34,709 bases of DNA, taken from Candidatus Campbellbacteria bacterium RIFOXYC2_FULL_35_25 (lineage in GTDB: Bacteria; Patescibacteriota; Minisyncoccia; Phycocordibacterales; UBA12079). The stretch's first letter is position 1. Each line of letters starts with the position of its first letter. Positions 9,992 to 18,892 of this stretch are shown piece after piece. The notes under the pieces were generated by a model. The model searched no databases. It worked only from the letters and a program-made list of their open reading frames with translations, and had not been told where the DNA came from. A program made the position numbers and the translations under genes. The DNA lies in NCBI GenBank assembly GCA_001774495.1, contig MFAE01000010.1, positions 2,303-37,011 on the forward strand, written 5' to 3'.

Positions 9992-10384
9992 CTACCCCCT
10001 TTTATTATCTTTTCTGACTTTTGATAAAAATGCCTTTAACTGTCTAATAATTTTTTCACTATCAACTATAAATTTTTCATGCTCTTCTTTCTCTATATAA
10101 TTATCATCAAAAGCACAATCCAAACAAGCTACCACTTCATTAAGAGAGCCTAACGATATATTTAAGAAATGGCTAAAATCTTTGTCTGAATGTTTGTCAG
10201 AACCTTCCGCTATGTTCAATAATATAGAATCTAATGCTCGCCATAGTTGTTGTTGCAGAGAATACAATTCTTCTTTAGGAAATTTATCTTTAGACAATTG
10301 TTTTACTTCTTTTCTAAATTTCCGACTGTCTTTGTAAACAGGGAATTCTCTGAATCTTAAAATTGTATTGTTATTTTTCTCCAT
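9992..10384 (-). CDS. four-helix bundle protein (S23/23S rRNA intervening sequence family)
   Basis: 130 aa; FREFPVYKDSRKFRKEVKQL...LWRALDSILLNIAEGSDKHSDKDFSHFLNISLGSLNEVVACLDCA. Confidence 0.85.
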   Translation of the reverse strand: MEKNNNTILRFREFPVYKDSRKFRKEVKQLSKDKFPKEELYSLQQQLWRALDSILLNIAEGSDKHSDKDFSHFLNISLGSLNEVVACLDCAFDDNYIEKEEHEKFIVDSEKIIRQLKAFLSKVRKDNKRG

Positions 10385-10545
10385 TTTGTTTTTGTTTCTC
10401 CATTCTTTTGTCTCTTTGTTCTTTCGTTCTTCTGTTTCTTAGTTTCTCTGTTCTTCTGTTTCTTAGTTTCTCTGTTCTTCTGTTTCTTAGTTTCTCTGTT
10501 CTTCTGTTTCTTTGTTTCTTAGTTTCTCTGTTCTTCTGTCTCTTC
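10385..10545. repeat. 8-bp/24-bp tandem repeat (minus-strand unit AGAAACTA-AGAAACAG-AAGAACAG)
   Basis: Plus strand has repeated TTCTTCTGTTTCTTAGTTTCTCTG (24-mer, consecutive copies) with 8-bp sub-periodicity; overlaps the 3' end of ftsK. Confidence 0.9.
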
Positions 10546-12795
10546 ATCTTCTTTCAAATAATCTCCTTTGGCTATCTTCTCCTCATCTTCTTCTGAAATA
10601 GAGAAACCACCATCGTCATCTACATCCATATTTGATTTTATTAAGACTTCTCTCGCCTTGGAACCTTCTCCTGGGCCAACAACACCCCTCTCTTCAAGCA
10701 TATCAACAAGTTTCGCCGCTCTAGAATATCCTACGCTAAGCTTTCTCTGTAGATAAGAAGTAGAGCCCTTGCCTGCTTTGATAACTTCTTCCCGAGCTGC
10801 TTCATAAAGATCATCTTCGTCGCTGTCACTTAAAGTTTCGCTGTTCATGATAGTTTCAAAACTATTGTTTGGGTCGCTTATATTAATGTCTATCTCATCA
10901 GGCATTTCGTCTTCGTATGCTTTCTTTAAGAAGCTTACTACATTTTTTAGTTCAGTTTCTGAAACAAAGGCTGCTTGGATACGGCGAGGTTTAGACATGC
11001 TTCCAGACATATAGAGCATATCCCCAGCCCCTAATAGTTTTTCAGCTCCGCTCTGGTCTAAAATAGTCCTTGAATCAACTTGAGATGACACTTGTAGGGC
11101 AAGTCTGGTAGGAATGTTGGCCTTTATCAGTCCTGTAATAACATTCACAGACGGTCTTTGTGTTGAAAGGATTAAGTGAATTCCGATAGCTCGGCTCATT
11201 TGCGCCAAACGAACAATCGCTGACTCTAGTTCTCTTGGGTAAGCCTGCATTATGTCTGCCAACTCGTCTATTACTACTACTATGTATGGCATTGTTTCTG
11301 GTAAGTCGTCGGGGCTCATTTCCCCTTTGTTTTTTAAGAATTTCTCTTGGGCTGGTATCAGGATAGTTTTGTGGTAAGACTGTATGTCTCGTACCGATCT
11401 TTTCTCCAACACCTCGTAGCGTCTTTCCATTTCTTTTATTGCCCATTTTAGAGAAAGGATGGCTTTCTTCGCGTCAGTAATAACAGGGGTCAGTAAGTGA
11501 GGGATTCCTTTATAGAGAGTAAGTTCAACTCTCTTAGGGTCTATCATTATAAATTTTAGTTCCTCTGGAGTTTTTTTGAACAATAGGGAAGTTATGAGTG
11601 TATGAATTGTCACTGATTTTCCCGAGCCGGTTGTTCCCGCAATAAGCGCGTGAGGAGCCTTTATCAAGTCTGTGAAGTGAGCATTCCCAGAGATATCTTT
11701 TCCTAATGCTACTGTGAGGTGGCTAGTAGAATCTCTAAATGCGCTCGATGCAAATAATGTTGCCAAACCAACAGTCGTCTTTGTGCTGTTAGGAATTTCA
11801 ATTCCTACCAAGGCCTTCCCGGGGATGGGAGCTTCCATTCTTAGTGGATGAGCGGCCAGTGCCAAAGACAGGTCATTTTGAAGAGCAACTATTCTTGAAA
11901 GTTTTACTCCCTCGGCGGGTTTCAAGGCATAACGAGTAACAGACGGTCCGATAGAAATTTCATCCATCTCAACAATGATTCCAAAATTTTGGAGGGTCCT
12001 TTTTATTATATTTGCATTTGCTTTGATGTCTCCTACGCCGGGCTTACCTTTGTCTGTTGAGAGGAGGCTGAGGGGGAGGGTGATATCCTTTTTCCCAAAG
12101 AATCTTTTCCTGGATAATTGTTCAATTTTTTTACCGAAACTTTCTTCGTTGTTTTCGTCTGTTTCTCTGTTTCTCTGTTCTTTTGTTTCTTTGTTTTTTT
12201 CTTTTTCTTCTTCCGCTTCTTCGGTTTCCTCGTCTTCAATTTCTTCTTCTTCTTTTTCATATTCTTCTTTATTTTCAACGAGAGCTTTTTCTTTTTTGGG
12301 GAAAAGTTTTTTCCAAAATAAAATTGAATCTAAGCTGGGGCTTGTGTCTAGAATTATTAAAACAGAAATTATTGTAAGAGCTAATAAAATTATTAGCGTT
12401 GCGGTAAAGTCAAAAAGTTTTACTAGTGGAGATGAAATAAAACTTCCGATGATACCCCCCTCGTTGGTTAAAATTAAATCAACAATTCCTAATCCTGAAA
12501 AAACGAAAATCAATGAGCCAATTATTTTTATTACTGCAAAATCCGTCTTTGTTGCTTTTGTATAAGATATTCCTAATATAAAAAATAACGTTGGTAATAA
12601 AAAATAACCTATCCCTAATAAATATGAAAGGGAAGAGTAGATTGATCTTCCTACCAGCCCACCACTATTAAATGACGCTAAAATAAAAAAGATTGTTAAA
12701 ACAAAAAAAACTATTGCTAATACCCAATGAACTGTTTCTGCTTTTAAACTACCTTTTATTATTGGCTTGTCTTCTTTCTTTTTCTTTCTTGCCAT
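10519..12795 (-). CDS. ftsK: DNA translocase FtsK/SpoIIIE
   Basis: 758 aa; N-terminal TM region, APHALIAGTTGSGKSVTIHTLI Walker A, VVVIDELADIMQ Walker B, AIGIHLILSTQRPSVNVITGLIKANIPTRLALQVSSQVDSRTILDQSGAEKLLGAGDMLY, gamma wHTH-like C-term. Confidence 0.97.
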   Translation of the reverse strand: MARKKKKEDKPIIKGSLKAETVHWVLAIVFFVLTIFFILASFNSGGLVGRSIYSSLSYLLGIGYFLLPTLFFILGISYTKATKTDFAVIKIIGSLIFVFSGLGIVDLILTNEGGIIGSFISSPLVKLFDFTATLIILLALTIISVLIILDTSPSLDSILFWKKLFPKKEKALVENKEEYEKEEEEIEDEETEEAEEEKEKNKETKEQRNRETDENNEESFGKKIEQLSRKRFFGKKDITLPLSLLSTDKGKPGVGDIKANANIIKRTLQNFGIIVEMDEISIGPSVTRYALKPAEGVKLSRIVALQNDLSLALAAHPLRMEAPIPGKALVGIEIPNSTKTTVGLATLFASSAFRDSTSHLTVALGKDISGNAHFTDLIKAPHALIAGTTGSGKSVTIHTLITSLLFKKTPEELKFIMIDPKRVELTLYKGIPHLLTPVITDAKKAILSLKWAIKEMERRYEVLEKRSVRDIQSYHKTILIPAQEKFLKNKGEMSPDDLPETMPYIVVVIDELADIMQAYPRELESAIVRLAQMSRAIGIHLILSTQRPSVNVITGLIKANIPTRLALQVSSQVDSRTILDQSGAEKLLGAGDMLYMSGSMSKPRRIQAAFVSETELKNVVSFLKKAYEDEMPDEIDINISDPNNSFETIMNSETLSDSDEDDLYEAAREEVIKAGKGSTSYLQRKLSVGYSRAAKLVDMLEERGVVGPGEGSKAREVLIKSNMDVDDDGGFSISEEDEEKIAKGDYLKEDEETEEQRN

Positions 12796-12908
12796 ATATA
12801 AATAAAATAAAAGATTAAATGTAAATTTTAATGATTACTTTAGATTAAAGAATAAGTACTATAATCCTAAAGTATGTAGAGATTATAACATATAGTAGAG
12901 TTGAAAGT

Positions 12909-12960
12909 TTACCCCCCACACCTTTCTTTTACGAAAGAAAAAGAAAGGCGTGGGGGTTTA
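12909..12960. terminator. large intergenic inverted repeat
   Basis: ACCCCCCACACCTTTCTTTTACGAAAGAAAAAGAAAGGCGTGGGGGT; long near-perfect stem between the divergent ftsK and 13322 genes. Confidence 0.5.
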
Positions 12961-13004
12961 TAAAGTTGAAAGGGATTTAGGATGCAAGATTTAAGATTTA
13001 GGAT

Positions 13005-13160
13005 TTAAGAAAGACGAAAAAATTACGGACGGAGGCCTTTCCTCGGGTAGCGAAGCGGACGGAGGTGAGGCCTCGGGAAGTAATTTTTGTGGTAATCCAT
13101 TTTTAGCGAGACCTCGCACCGTCGTCTTTGCGAGCGATAGCGAAGCAATCCAAAAAAAAA
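13005..13160. repeat. composite nested inverted-repeat element (TTGCGAGCGATAGCGAAGCAATCC type)
   Basis: GACGAAAAAATTACGGACGGAGGCC...GCGGACGGAGGTGAGGCCTCGGGAAGTAATTTTTG...CGTCTTTGCGAGCGATAGCGAAGCAATCC; related copies at 3510-3550 and 18893-19110. Confidence 0.65.
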
Positions 13161-13204
13161 GAAAAATAAGCCATAAGTTTAAACAGCCTTATTAATCCGC
13201 AAAA

Positions 13205-13319
13205 TATAAGACATCTACAGAATTTATTGTCAATATTGTCTTAAATGTCTTATATATCTATAATGGACATTATTAACTGTCTTTTAATAAGTAAAAGACA
13301 ACTCTCGCCTTAAAAGACA
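13205..13319. promoter_or_regulatory. cluster of TAAAAGACA/TATAAGACA operator-like half-sites
   Basis: TATAAGACA 13205-13213 with inverted TGTCTTATA 13246-13254; TGTCTTTTA-ATAAG-TAAAAGACA 13278-13300 (perfect 9-bp arms); TAAAAGACA 13311-13319, 2 nt before the ATG. Confidence 0.7.
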
Positions 13320-13321
13320 CT

Positions 13322-14071
13322 ATGATTAAAACGATAAAGGACATAGTAAAAAAGGACGAATACTGTGGTAACAATCACTGTGCTGTACTTCTGTACGGAA
13401 AGTTAGAAAAGATAACCATGGCTATCTATCTAGTAACGGATTTGTTTCCTCAAGACGAACCGATTAAATTTTGTTTGAGAAAAAAAAGTATTCAATTGAT
13501 GTCTTTTATAATGTCCTTAACTAATGACCAAGCTGTTTTGGGTGAAGAATCTTTTTTTCAGATAACGACTCTAATGTCCGAGATAGATTCTCTTTTAAGA
13601 ATTGCCCTCATGTCCAATTTGTTGTCTGAGATGAATTATTTAATTATAGGAGAAGAGTACGGAAAATTTTTAGATTTTATAAAAGAAAGGAAAAGCGAGG
13701 GTGTCGGACACAAGCTTGTTTTGGAAAACGATTTTTTTAGAGACAAAGATACCTGTGATGAAGGAGATAATGAAATGATTTCGGATAAAGGACAGGATAA
13801 AGGACAAAAGGAGAATAAAGGACAAGTTGTTCTGACCGTTAAAAAAAATATAAATAAAAATAAGAACTTGAACGCCAAAGATAAGATTGCCAGAAAGGAT
13901 TTGATTATCAGTATGATAAAAAAGAAAAAAGAAGTAACCATAAAGGACATTTCAAAAAATATAAAAGACTGCAGTGAAAAAACTTTGCAAAGAGAATTGG
14001 TAGCATTAGTCGTCGAAGGTGTCCTTAAGAAAGCAGGGGAGAGACGGTGGAGTCGATACTCTTTAAACTAA
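13322..14071 (+). CDS. HTH-type regulator-like protein, conserved CPR hypothetical type
   Basis: 249 aa; AIYLVTDLFPQDEPIKFCLRKKSIQLMS N-domain; C-terminal KKKEVTIKDISKNIKDCSEKTLQRELVALVVEGVLKKAGERRWSRYSL resembles a DeoR/winged-helix DNA-binding region. Confidence 0.7.
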   Translation: MIKTIKDIVKKDEYCGNNHCAVLLYGKLEKITMAIYLVTDLFPQDEPIKFCLRKKSIQLMSFIMSLTNDQAVLGEESFFQITTLMSEIDSLLRIALMSNLLSEMNYLIIGEEYGKFLDFIKERKSEGVGHKLVLENDFFRDKDTCDEGDNEMISDKGQDKGQKENKGQVVLTVKKNINKNKNLNAKDKIARKDLIISMIKKKKEVTIKDISKNIKDCSEKTLQRELVALVVEGVLKKAGERRWSRYSLN

Positions 14072-14077
14072 AGTTTA

Positions 14078-14445
14078 AAGAGAACAGAGAAACTAAGAAA
14101 CTAAGAAACAGAAGAACGAAAGAACAAAAAAACAGAAGAACAAAAGAATGGAAATACAGGTTAAAAAGAAGCATCAAAAAATAGAGAAAAAGGGTATGAA
14201 AAGAAGAAGAAAAAACAATGAAATTTGCTGCGCAAATTTCATTGTTTTTTAGTTTCTCTGTTTCTTTGTTTCTCCGTTCTTTTGTCTTTCCGCTTCTCTG
14301 TTTCTCCGTTCTTTTGTCTCTCGTTTTCTCCGTTCTTTTGTTCTTCTGTTTCTTTGTTTCTCTGTTCTTTTGTTTCTTTGTTTCTGAGTTCTTCTGTTTC
14401 TTTGTTTCTCTGTTCTTTTGTTTCTTTGTCTCTTCGTTTTTCGTT
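14078..14445. repeat. GAAAC/AGAAC tandem repeats in inverted orientation around a 19-bp hairpin
   Basis: 14085-14150 has GAAACTAAGAAACAGAAGAAC-type units; 14245-14440 has the reverse complement; hairpin AAAAAACAATGAAATTTGC-TGC-GCAAATTTCATTGTTTTTT at 14210-14250. Confidence 0.8.
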
Positions 14446-14996
14446 GCTTTTTGTCGTCAAATTGTTATAATTAACTCTACTTAATATATTGTTTGTTTCG
14501 TTGAATTTTAGTTATCCACAAAGATTTCTTTCAAATTCAACCCAGTCAATATATAATTTATTCAATACAGATGGACCTGTTTCATTTTAGGTATTTAATG
14601 AAACAAAACCTGGTTTGTTTTGGATAAGATCTTTGACAATAGAATAGGGAGATAAAACAGAAATTGAATTTTAATGTTGTTTAGAATGGCAGTATTGATT
14701 TCAAAATAGGAAAATTATTAGTTTGTTAGTATTAATAATTTAGTTTTTATCGGTGTGGATTTTGCTTGTCGAAGCTAGGGTCTACCACACAGCATTTTTT
14801 ATTTTTTTATTTTTAATTTTTGGAAATCATATTTTTTCTAAAAACTAAAAACTAAAAACTAAAAACTTTTGTGCGGTGGATCTTAAAAAGTTCATACCAA
14901 AATTCCTTTCGAGAAATTTATTTGTTTAGAATAAATTCTCAAGATTATTAGTTTATTATTAGTTAATAAAAAAGGAATAATTTATTAAAAAAATAT

Positions 14997-17900
14997 ATGA
15001 GTAAAAAATTAAAGCTTATGGTATCAAAAGTTCTTGGTACAACTTTAGCTCTTGCTATGGTTTTAAGCATCGCCGCACCAGTTGGTGCTGCAGGTTTGAC
15101 AACTGATCAAGTAACCGCGATCTTGTCATTGCTTTCATCCTTCGGGGCTGATCAAGCTACAATAAACAATGTGAACTCTGCTCTTACAGGAGTTCCTACA
15201 ACAGGTGGGACAACTACTGGAGGAACATGTAGTTCATATGTATTTAATAGCGATTTAAAAATAGGTAGCACAGGAGCTGATGTTTTGAATCTTCAAAAGA
15301 TTCTTAACGCAGACGGAGTTAACATTGCTTCCACAGGTGCAGGTTCACCAGGAAACGAAACAAGTTACTTCGGTGCTTTAACTGACGCAGGTGTAGTAAG
15401 ATTCCAGAACAAATATGCTTCTGAAATTTTGGCACCAGTTGGACTTATAAATGGAACAGGATATGTTGGTGCTTCAACAAGAGCAAAGTTGAACGCAATG
15501 TGTACAGGTGGAACAACAACCGGTGGGACTACAACAGGAGGGGATACAACAACTCCATCAGTTGGAACAGGCCTTTCAGTTTCTTCAGCTACACAACCAT
15601 CAGCATCACTTGCACCTCCATCTACAGCCAGAGTTCCTTTCACAAGAGTAACTCTTACCGCTGGAAATGACGGGGATGTAACAGTTAACTCAATTACAGT
15701 TGAAAGAACTGGTTTGGGTTCTGACAACAACTTTGCTGGAATCGTTTTATTAGACGAGAATGGCACACAGTTGGGTATTGCTAAAACTTTGAATTCAAAT
15801 CACCAAGCAACAGTTGGTGAAACTTTCACAGTTAAAGCTGGAACTTCAAAAACAGTTACTATTGCAGGAAATATGGCTGCAACAGCAACAATGGCAGCTA
15901 ATGCTGGACAAGTTGTAGCTCTTTCAGTAGTTGGTGTTAATACATCAGCCGCTGTAACAGGAGTACTTCCTGTAACAGGAGCTGCTCACACAATCAACGC
16001 TACATTAACAGTTGGTACAGCGACACCTACAAGAGGTGCGCTTGACCCAGGTGTTGACGCTAGTTCAAAAGAAATTGGAACAACAGGTTACACTTTCTCA
16101 TCACTTAGAATCACAGCTGGTTCAGCTGAAGAAATTAGAATCCATTCAATTAGATGGAATCAATCAGGTTCAGCATCATCAGATGATCTTGCTAACGTAA
16201 TGGTTTATGTTGATGGAACTGGTTATGCAACTTCTGTTTCAGCTGACGGTAAATATTACACAGCTTCATTTGGAAATGGAATCGTGGTTGGAAAAGGTCT
16301 TGCAAAAGAAATTTCAATTAAGGGTGATATAGTAGGTGGTTCAGTAAGAACTGTTACTTTTGACCTTTATAAGGCTACTGATATTTACATCACAGGTGAA
16401 ACTTACGGTTATGGTATTTCAGCAGATGATCAAGATTCAGCAGTGGGTACTCTTACAGAAGGTACATTCAATGATGAATTGACACCTGCTTACCCAGCTT
16501 ACGATGTTACTATCTCAGCTGGTACAGTTAACTCAATTTCAAAATCAAACGATGTGGCTGCACAAAATATTGCTATTTTGTCACCAAATCAACCATTAGG
16601 AGGATTTGAAGTTAACATCAGAGGTGAAGCGATTTCTGTTCAACAAATGGTTTTCAATATCCAGGCAACTGGAAATGAAGCAGAAAACATAACAAACATT
16701 AGTTTGGTTGACGGAAATGGTTCAGTGGTTGCTGGTCCAGTTAATGGAGTAAGCACATCTACAAACTCACCAAACGGAACAGTTACTTTCACAGATACAG
16801 TTACTTTACCAGTAGGAAAGACAGTTCTTTCCTTGAGAGGTCAACTTGGTTCAGCTTTTGTATCAAATGATACCGTTGCTGCGTCCACAACACCTTCAAC
16901 ACAGTGGACAACAGTAACAGGGCAAACAACAGGAGACACAATTAGTCTTTCATCATTTAGTTCAGCTATTACAGCTAATACAATGACAGTTAAAGCAGGT
17001 GCTTTGGCTATGAGTGTTTCTTCACAACCTACAGCTAGAACAGTCATTGCCGGTTCAAAAGGATTTGAATTTGCAAGATATGTTCTTGATGCAAGTCAAT
17101 CAGGAGAAGATGTTAGATTGATATCAATGAAAGGACTTCTTGCGTTAACTACAGTTACAGCTTCAAATCTTTCAAATTGTAACTTGTATGACGGAACAGA
17201 TCCTATCACTGACAACACAAGCGTAACATTAGCAGCCGGAGATGTATCATTTACATTTGATAATGGTGGATTGATTATTCCTAAGGGAACTCAAAAAGCT
17301 ATATCAATGAAATGTGATTTGGCAGCTAGTGCTACATCAGGTAGTGTAACTTGGGGATTGACAAACAATGCCTCAACAGATTCTCCTGCTACAGGAGTTC
17401 AGTCAGGACAAACAATCTCTGAAACTATGACAGCCGCAGCTGGTCAAGCTATGACTGCTGCTACAAGTGGTTCATACACAGTTACAGAAGATACATCACT
17501 TCTTTACAGCGTTGCACAAGCTGGTTCAACGGGCGTAACTCTTGCTAAACTAAGATTTACATCTGGAGCTTCAGAAGCGGTAGATTTGAAACAACTTGCT
17601 CTACAATTGGGTAATACTGCTTCAAACTCACCTGCTGATTTAGTTGGAGAGAAAGTTATGATTTACAACGGTTCAACATTAATTGGTACAGCTCAATTCG
17701 GTGGAGCAAATGCAGACAATGCAACTTCAACAGCTTTGAGTCCTGCACCTAGAATTGAAGCAGGAGAATCAATCGTTCTTACAATTAAAGGAGATCTTTC
17801 TGCTCATAATGTAAACGAAGGAACACCAGGAGCATTCCTAGCTATCACTTACGATGGTGATAACGTTGGAAGTAATGGTAACTACGCAACAGGTGCTAGT

Positions 17901-18539
17901 TCACAAACTACAATCAGCAGTGGAACAACTTCTGATGTTACAACAGCTGGTTTGAGGATCTTTAGAACAGTTCCTTCAATCGCAGTAACAAGTAGCGGAG
18001 GAACATTGGTTGCTGGTGCTGATTTGTACAAGTTTACTGTAACTAACCCTAATAGCAGAGATGTTGTGTTCAAGAAATTCTCAATGTCAGTTGCTACAAC
18101 AGGTGGAGCAGTAACTGGTTTCACACTTTACGGTGACGGTGTTGCATTTAACACAAGTACCGCAGAGGCTCCTTTGGGAGTATTGGAACTAAATGCCGGA
18201 GTTACTTCACAAGCGAAGATTGTTCCAGCTAATAGCTCAAAGACATATGTTTTGAGAGCTGATACAGCTGTAGATACTGCTTCAGTATCAGAAACAATTA
18301 ACCTTGCATTGCTAGCTGATACTTCATATCCTGCAATCGCAAATCTTATGGGTACAGTTACAACAGTTGAGAACGGTTCAGCTAATACCGATAACATTAT
18401 CTGGTCACCATTCTCAACAACAACTCCAGTTGCTACTTCAGCAACAGAGTCTAACTTAGACTGGACAAATGGTTATGGTTTGCCTGGCTTCCCAGCTAAC
18501 GCAGCCTTCCCAATCCAGACATGGACAAGAGCTAACTAG
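14997..18539 (+). CDS. large secreted surface protein (S-layer-like) with peptidoglycan-binding domain
   Basis: 1180 aa; signal peptide (LGTTLALAMVLSIAAPVGAAG), PG_binding_1-like DLKIGSTGADVLNLQKILNADGVN...YFGALTDAGVVRFQNKYA...GYVGASTRAKLNAMC, followed by Thr/Ser/Gly-rich beta domains. Confidence 0.85.
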   Translation: MSKKLKLMVSKVLGTTLALAMVLSIAAPVGAAGLTTDQVTAILSLLSSFGADQATINNVNSALTGVPTTGGTTTGGTCSSYVFNSDLKIGSTGADVLNLQKILNADGVNIASTGAGSPGNETSYFGALTDAGVVRFQNKYASEILAPVGLINGTGYVGASTRAKLNAMCTGGTTTGGTTTGGDTTTPSVGTGLSVSSATQPSASLAPPSTARVPFTRVTLTAGNDGDVTVNSITVERTGLGSDNNFAGIVLLDENGTQLGIAKTLNSNHQATVGETFTVKAGTSKTVTIAGNMAATATMAANAGQVVALSVVGVNTSAAVTGVLPVTGAAHTINATLTVGTATPTRGALDPGVDASSKEIGTTGYTFSSLRITAGSAEEIRIHSIRWNQSGSASSDDLANVMVYVDGTGYATSVSADGKYYTASFGNGIVVGKGLAKEISIKGDIVGGSVRTVTFDLYKATDIYITGETYGYGISADDQDSAVGTLTEGTFNDELTPAYPAYDVTISAGTVNSISKSNDVAAQNIAILSPNQPLGGFEVNIRGEAISVQQMVFNIQATGNEAENITNISLVDGNGSVVAGPVNGVSTSTNSPNGTVTFTDTVTLPVGKTVLSLRGQLGSAFVSNDTVAASTTPSTQWTTVTGQTTGDTISLSSFSSAITANTMTVKAGALAMSVSSQPTARTVIAGSKGFEFARYVLDASQSGEDVRLISMKGLLALTTVTASNLSNCNLYDGTDPITDNTSVTLAAGDVSFTFDNGGLIIPKGTQKAISMKCDLAASATSGSVTWGLTNNASTDSPATGVQSGQTISETMTAAAGQAMTAATSGSYTVTEDTSLLYSVAQAGSTGVTLAKLRFTSGASEAVDLKQLALQLGNTASNSPADLVGEKVMIYNGSTLIGTAQFGGANADNATSTALSPAPRIEAGESIVLTIKGDLSAHNVNEGTPGAFLAITYDGDNVGSNGNYATGASSQTTISSGTTSDVTTAGLRIFRTVPSIAVTSSGGTLVAGADLYKFTVTNPNSRDVVFKKFSMSVATTGGAVTGFTLYGDGVAFNTSTAEAPLGVLELNAGVTSQAKIVPANSSKTYVLRADTAVDTASVSETINLALLADTSYPAIANLMGTVTTVENGSANTDNIIWSPFSTTTPVATSATESNLDWTNGYGLPGFPANAAFPIQTWTRAN

Positions 18540-18627
18540 TAATAGCTATCTCTGAACTTAACTAAACCAAGATTTCTAACTAATGTTTTAAACAAAGGTT
18601 TCAAATCAAAGTGGATTTAAGTAAAGC

Positions 18628-18655
18628 AAAAAACCCCTCTTTTGAGGGGTTTTTT
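18628..18655 (+). terminator. intrinsic terminator of the surface protein gene
   Basis: AAAAAACCCCTC-TTTT-GAGGGGTTTTTT. Confidence 0.92.
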
Positions 18656-18662
18656 GTCTTCC

Positions 18663-18748
18663 AAATTTTAACTAGATTTTCGGGTGTCCGACACCCTGTA
18701 GCCCGCAGGTGAGGGTGTCGGACACCATTAGAAAATCAGTTAAAATTA
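18663..18748. repeat. long nested inverted repeat with GGTGTCCGACACC ends
   Basis: AATTTTAACTAGATTTTCGGGTGTCCGACACCCT...AGGGTGTCGGACACCATTAGAAAATCAGTTAAAATT. Confidence 0.75.
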
Positions 18749-18796
18749 ACAAAACCCTGGGAGTAATTTAAAGAGACGTGGCGTTTGGGTTCAAAC

Positions 18797-18825
18797 AAAA
18801 ACCCTGCATTTATGCGGGGTTTTTG
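18797..18825 (+). terminator. second intrinsic terminator
   Basis: AAAAACCCTGCATTTATGCGGGGTTTTT. Confidence 0.75.
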
Positions 18826-18844
18826 TCGTCTCCAAACAACCCTC

Positions 18845-18877
18845 AAAATTGACAGGGACTAAGTCCCTGTCAATTTT
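18845..18877. repeat. REP-like triloop hairpin H1
   Basis: AAAATTGACAGGGAC-TAA-GTCCCTGTCAATTTT, perfect 15-bp stem. Confidence 0.85.
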
Positions 18878-18892
18878 AGGATTTTCTTAATT

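Noticed and set aside
9992-10384. Diversity-generating retroelement accessory (avd-like) role for the S23 four-helix protein
   Set aside because: No reverse transcriptase, template repeat or variable repeat seen in the window; the plain S23 family is the better call.
10363-10596. 77-aa Phe/Leu/Ser-rich ORF, plus similar ORFs at 12118, 12183, 14218 and 14225
   Set aside because: Translations of the GAAAC/AGAAC tandem repeats on the opposite strand, not plausible membrane proteins.
14510-14523. oriC / DnaA-box cluster (TTATCCACA at ~14513, also ~22470 and ~28005)
   Set aside because: Single isolated matches far apart; no cluster, no dnaA or dnaN nearby.
15365-15766. Minus-strand ORFs inside the S-layer-like gene (also 16841, 17882, 18128)
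   Set aside because: Antisense frames of a codon-biased gene with strong coding signal on the plus strand.
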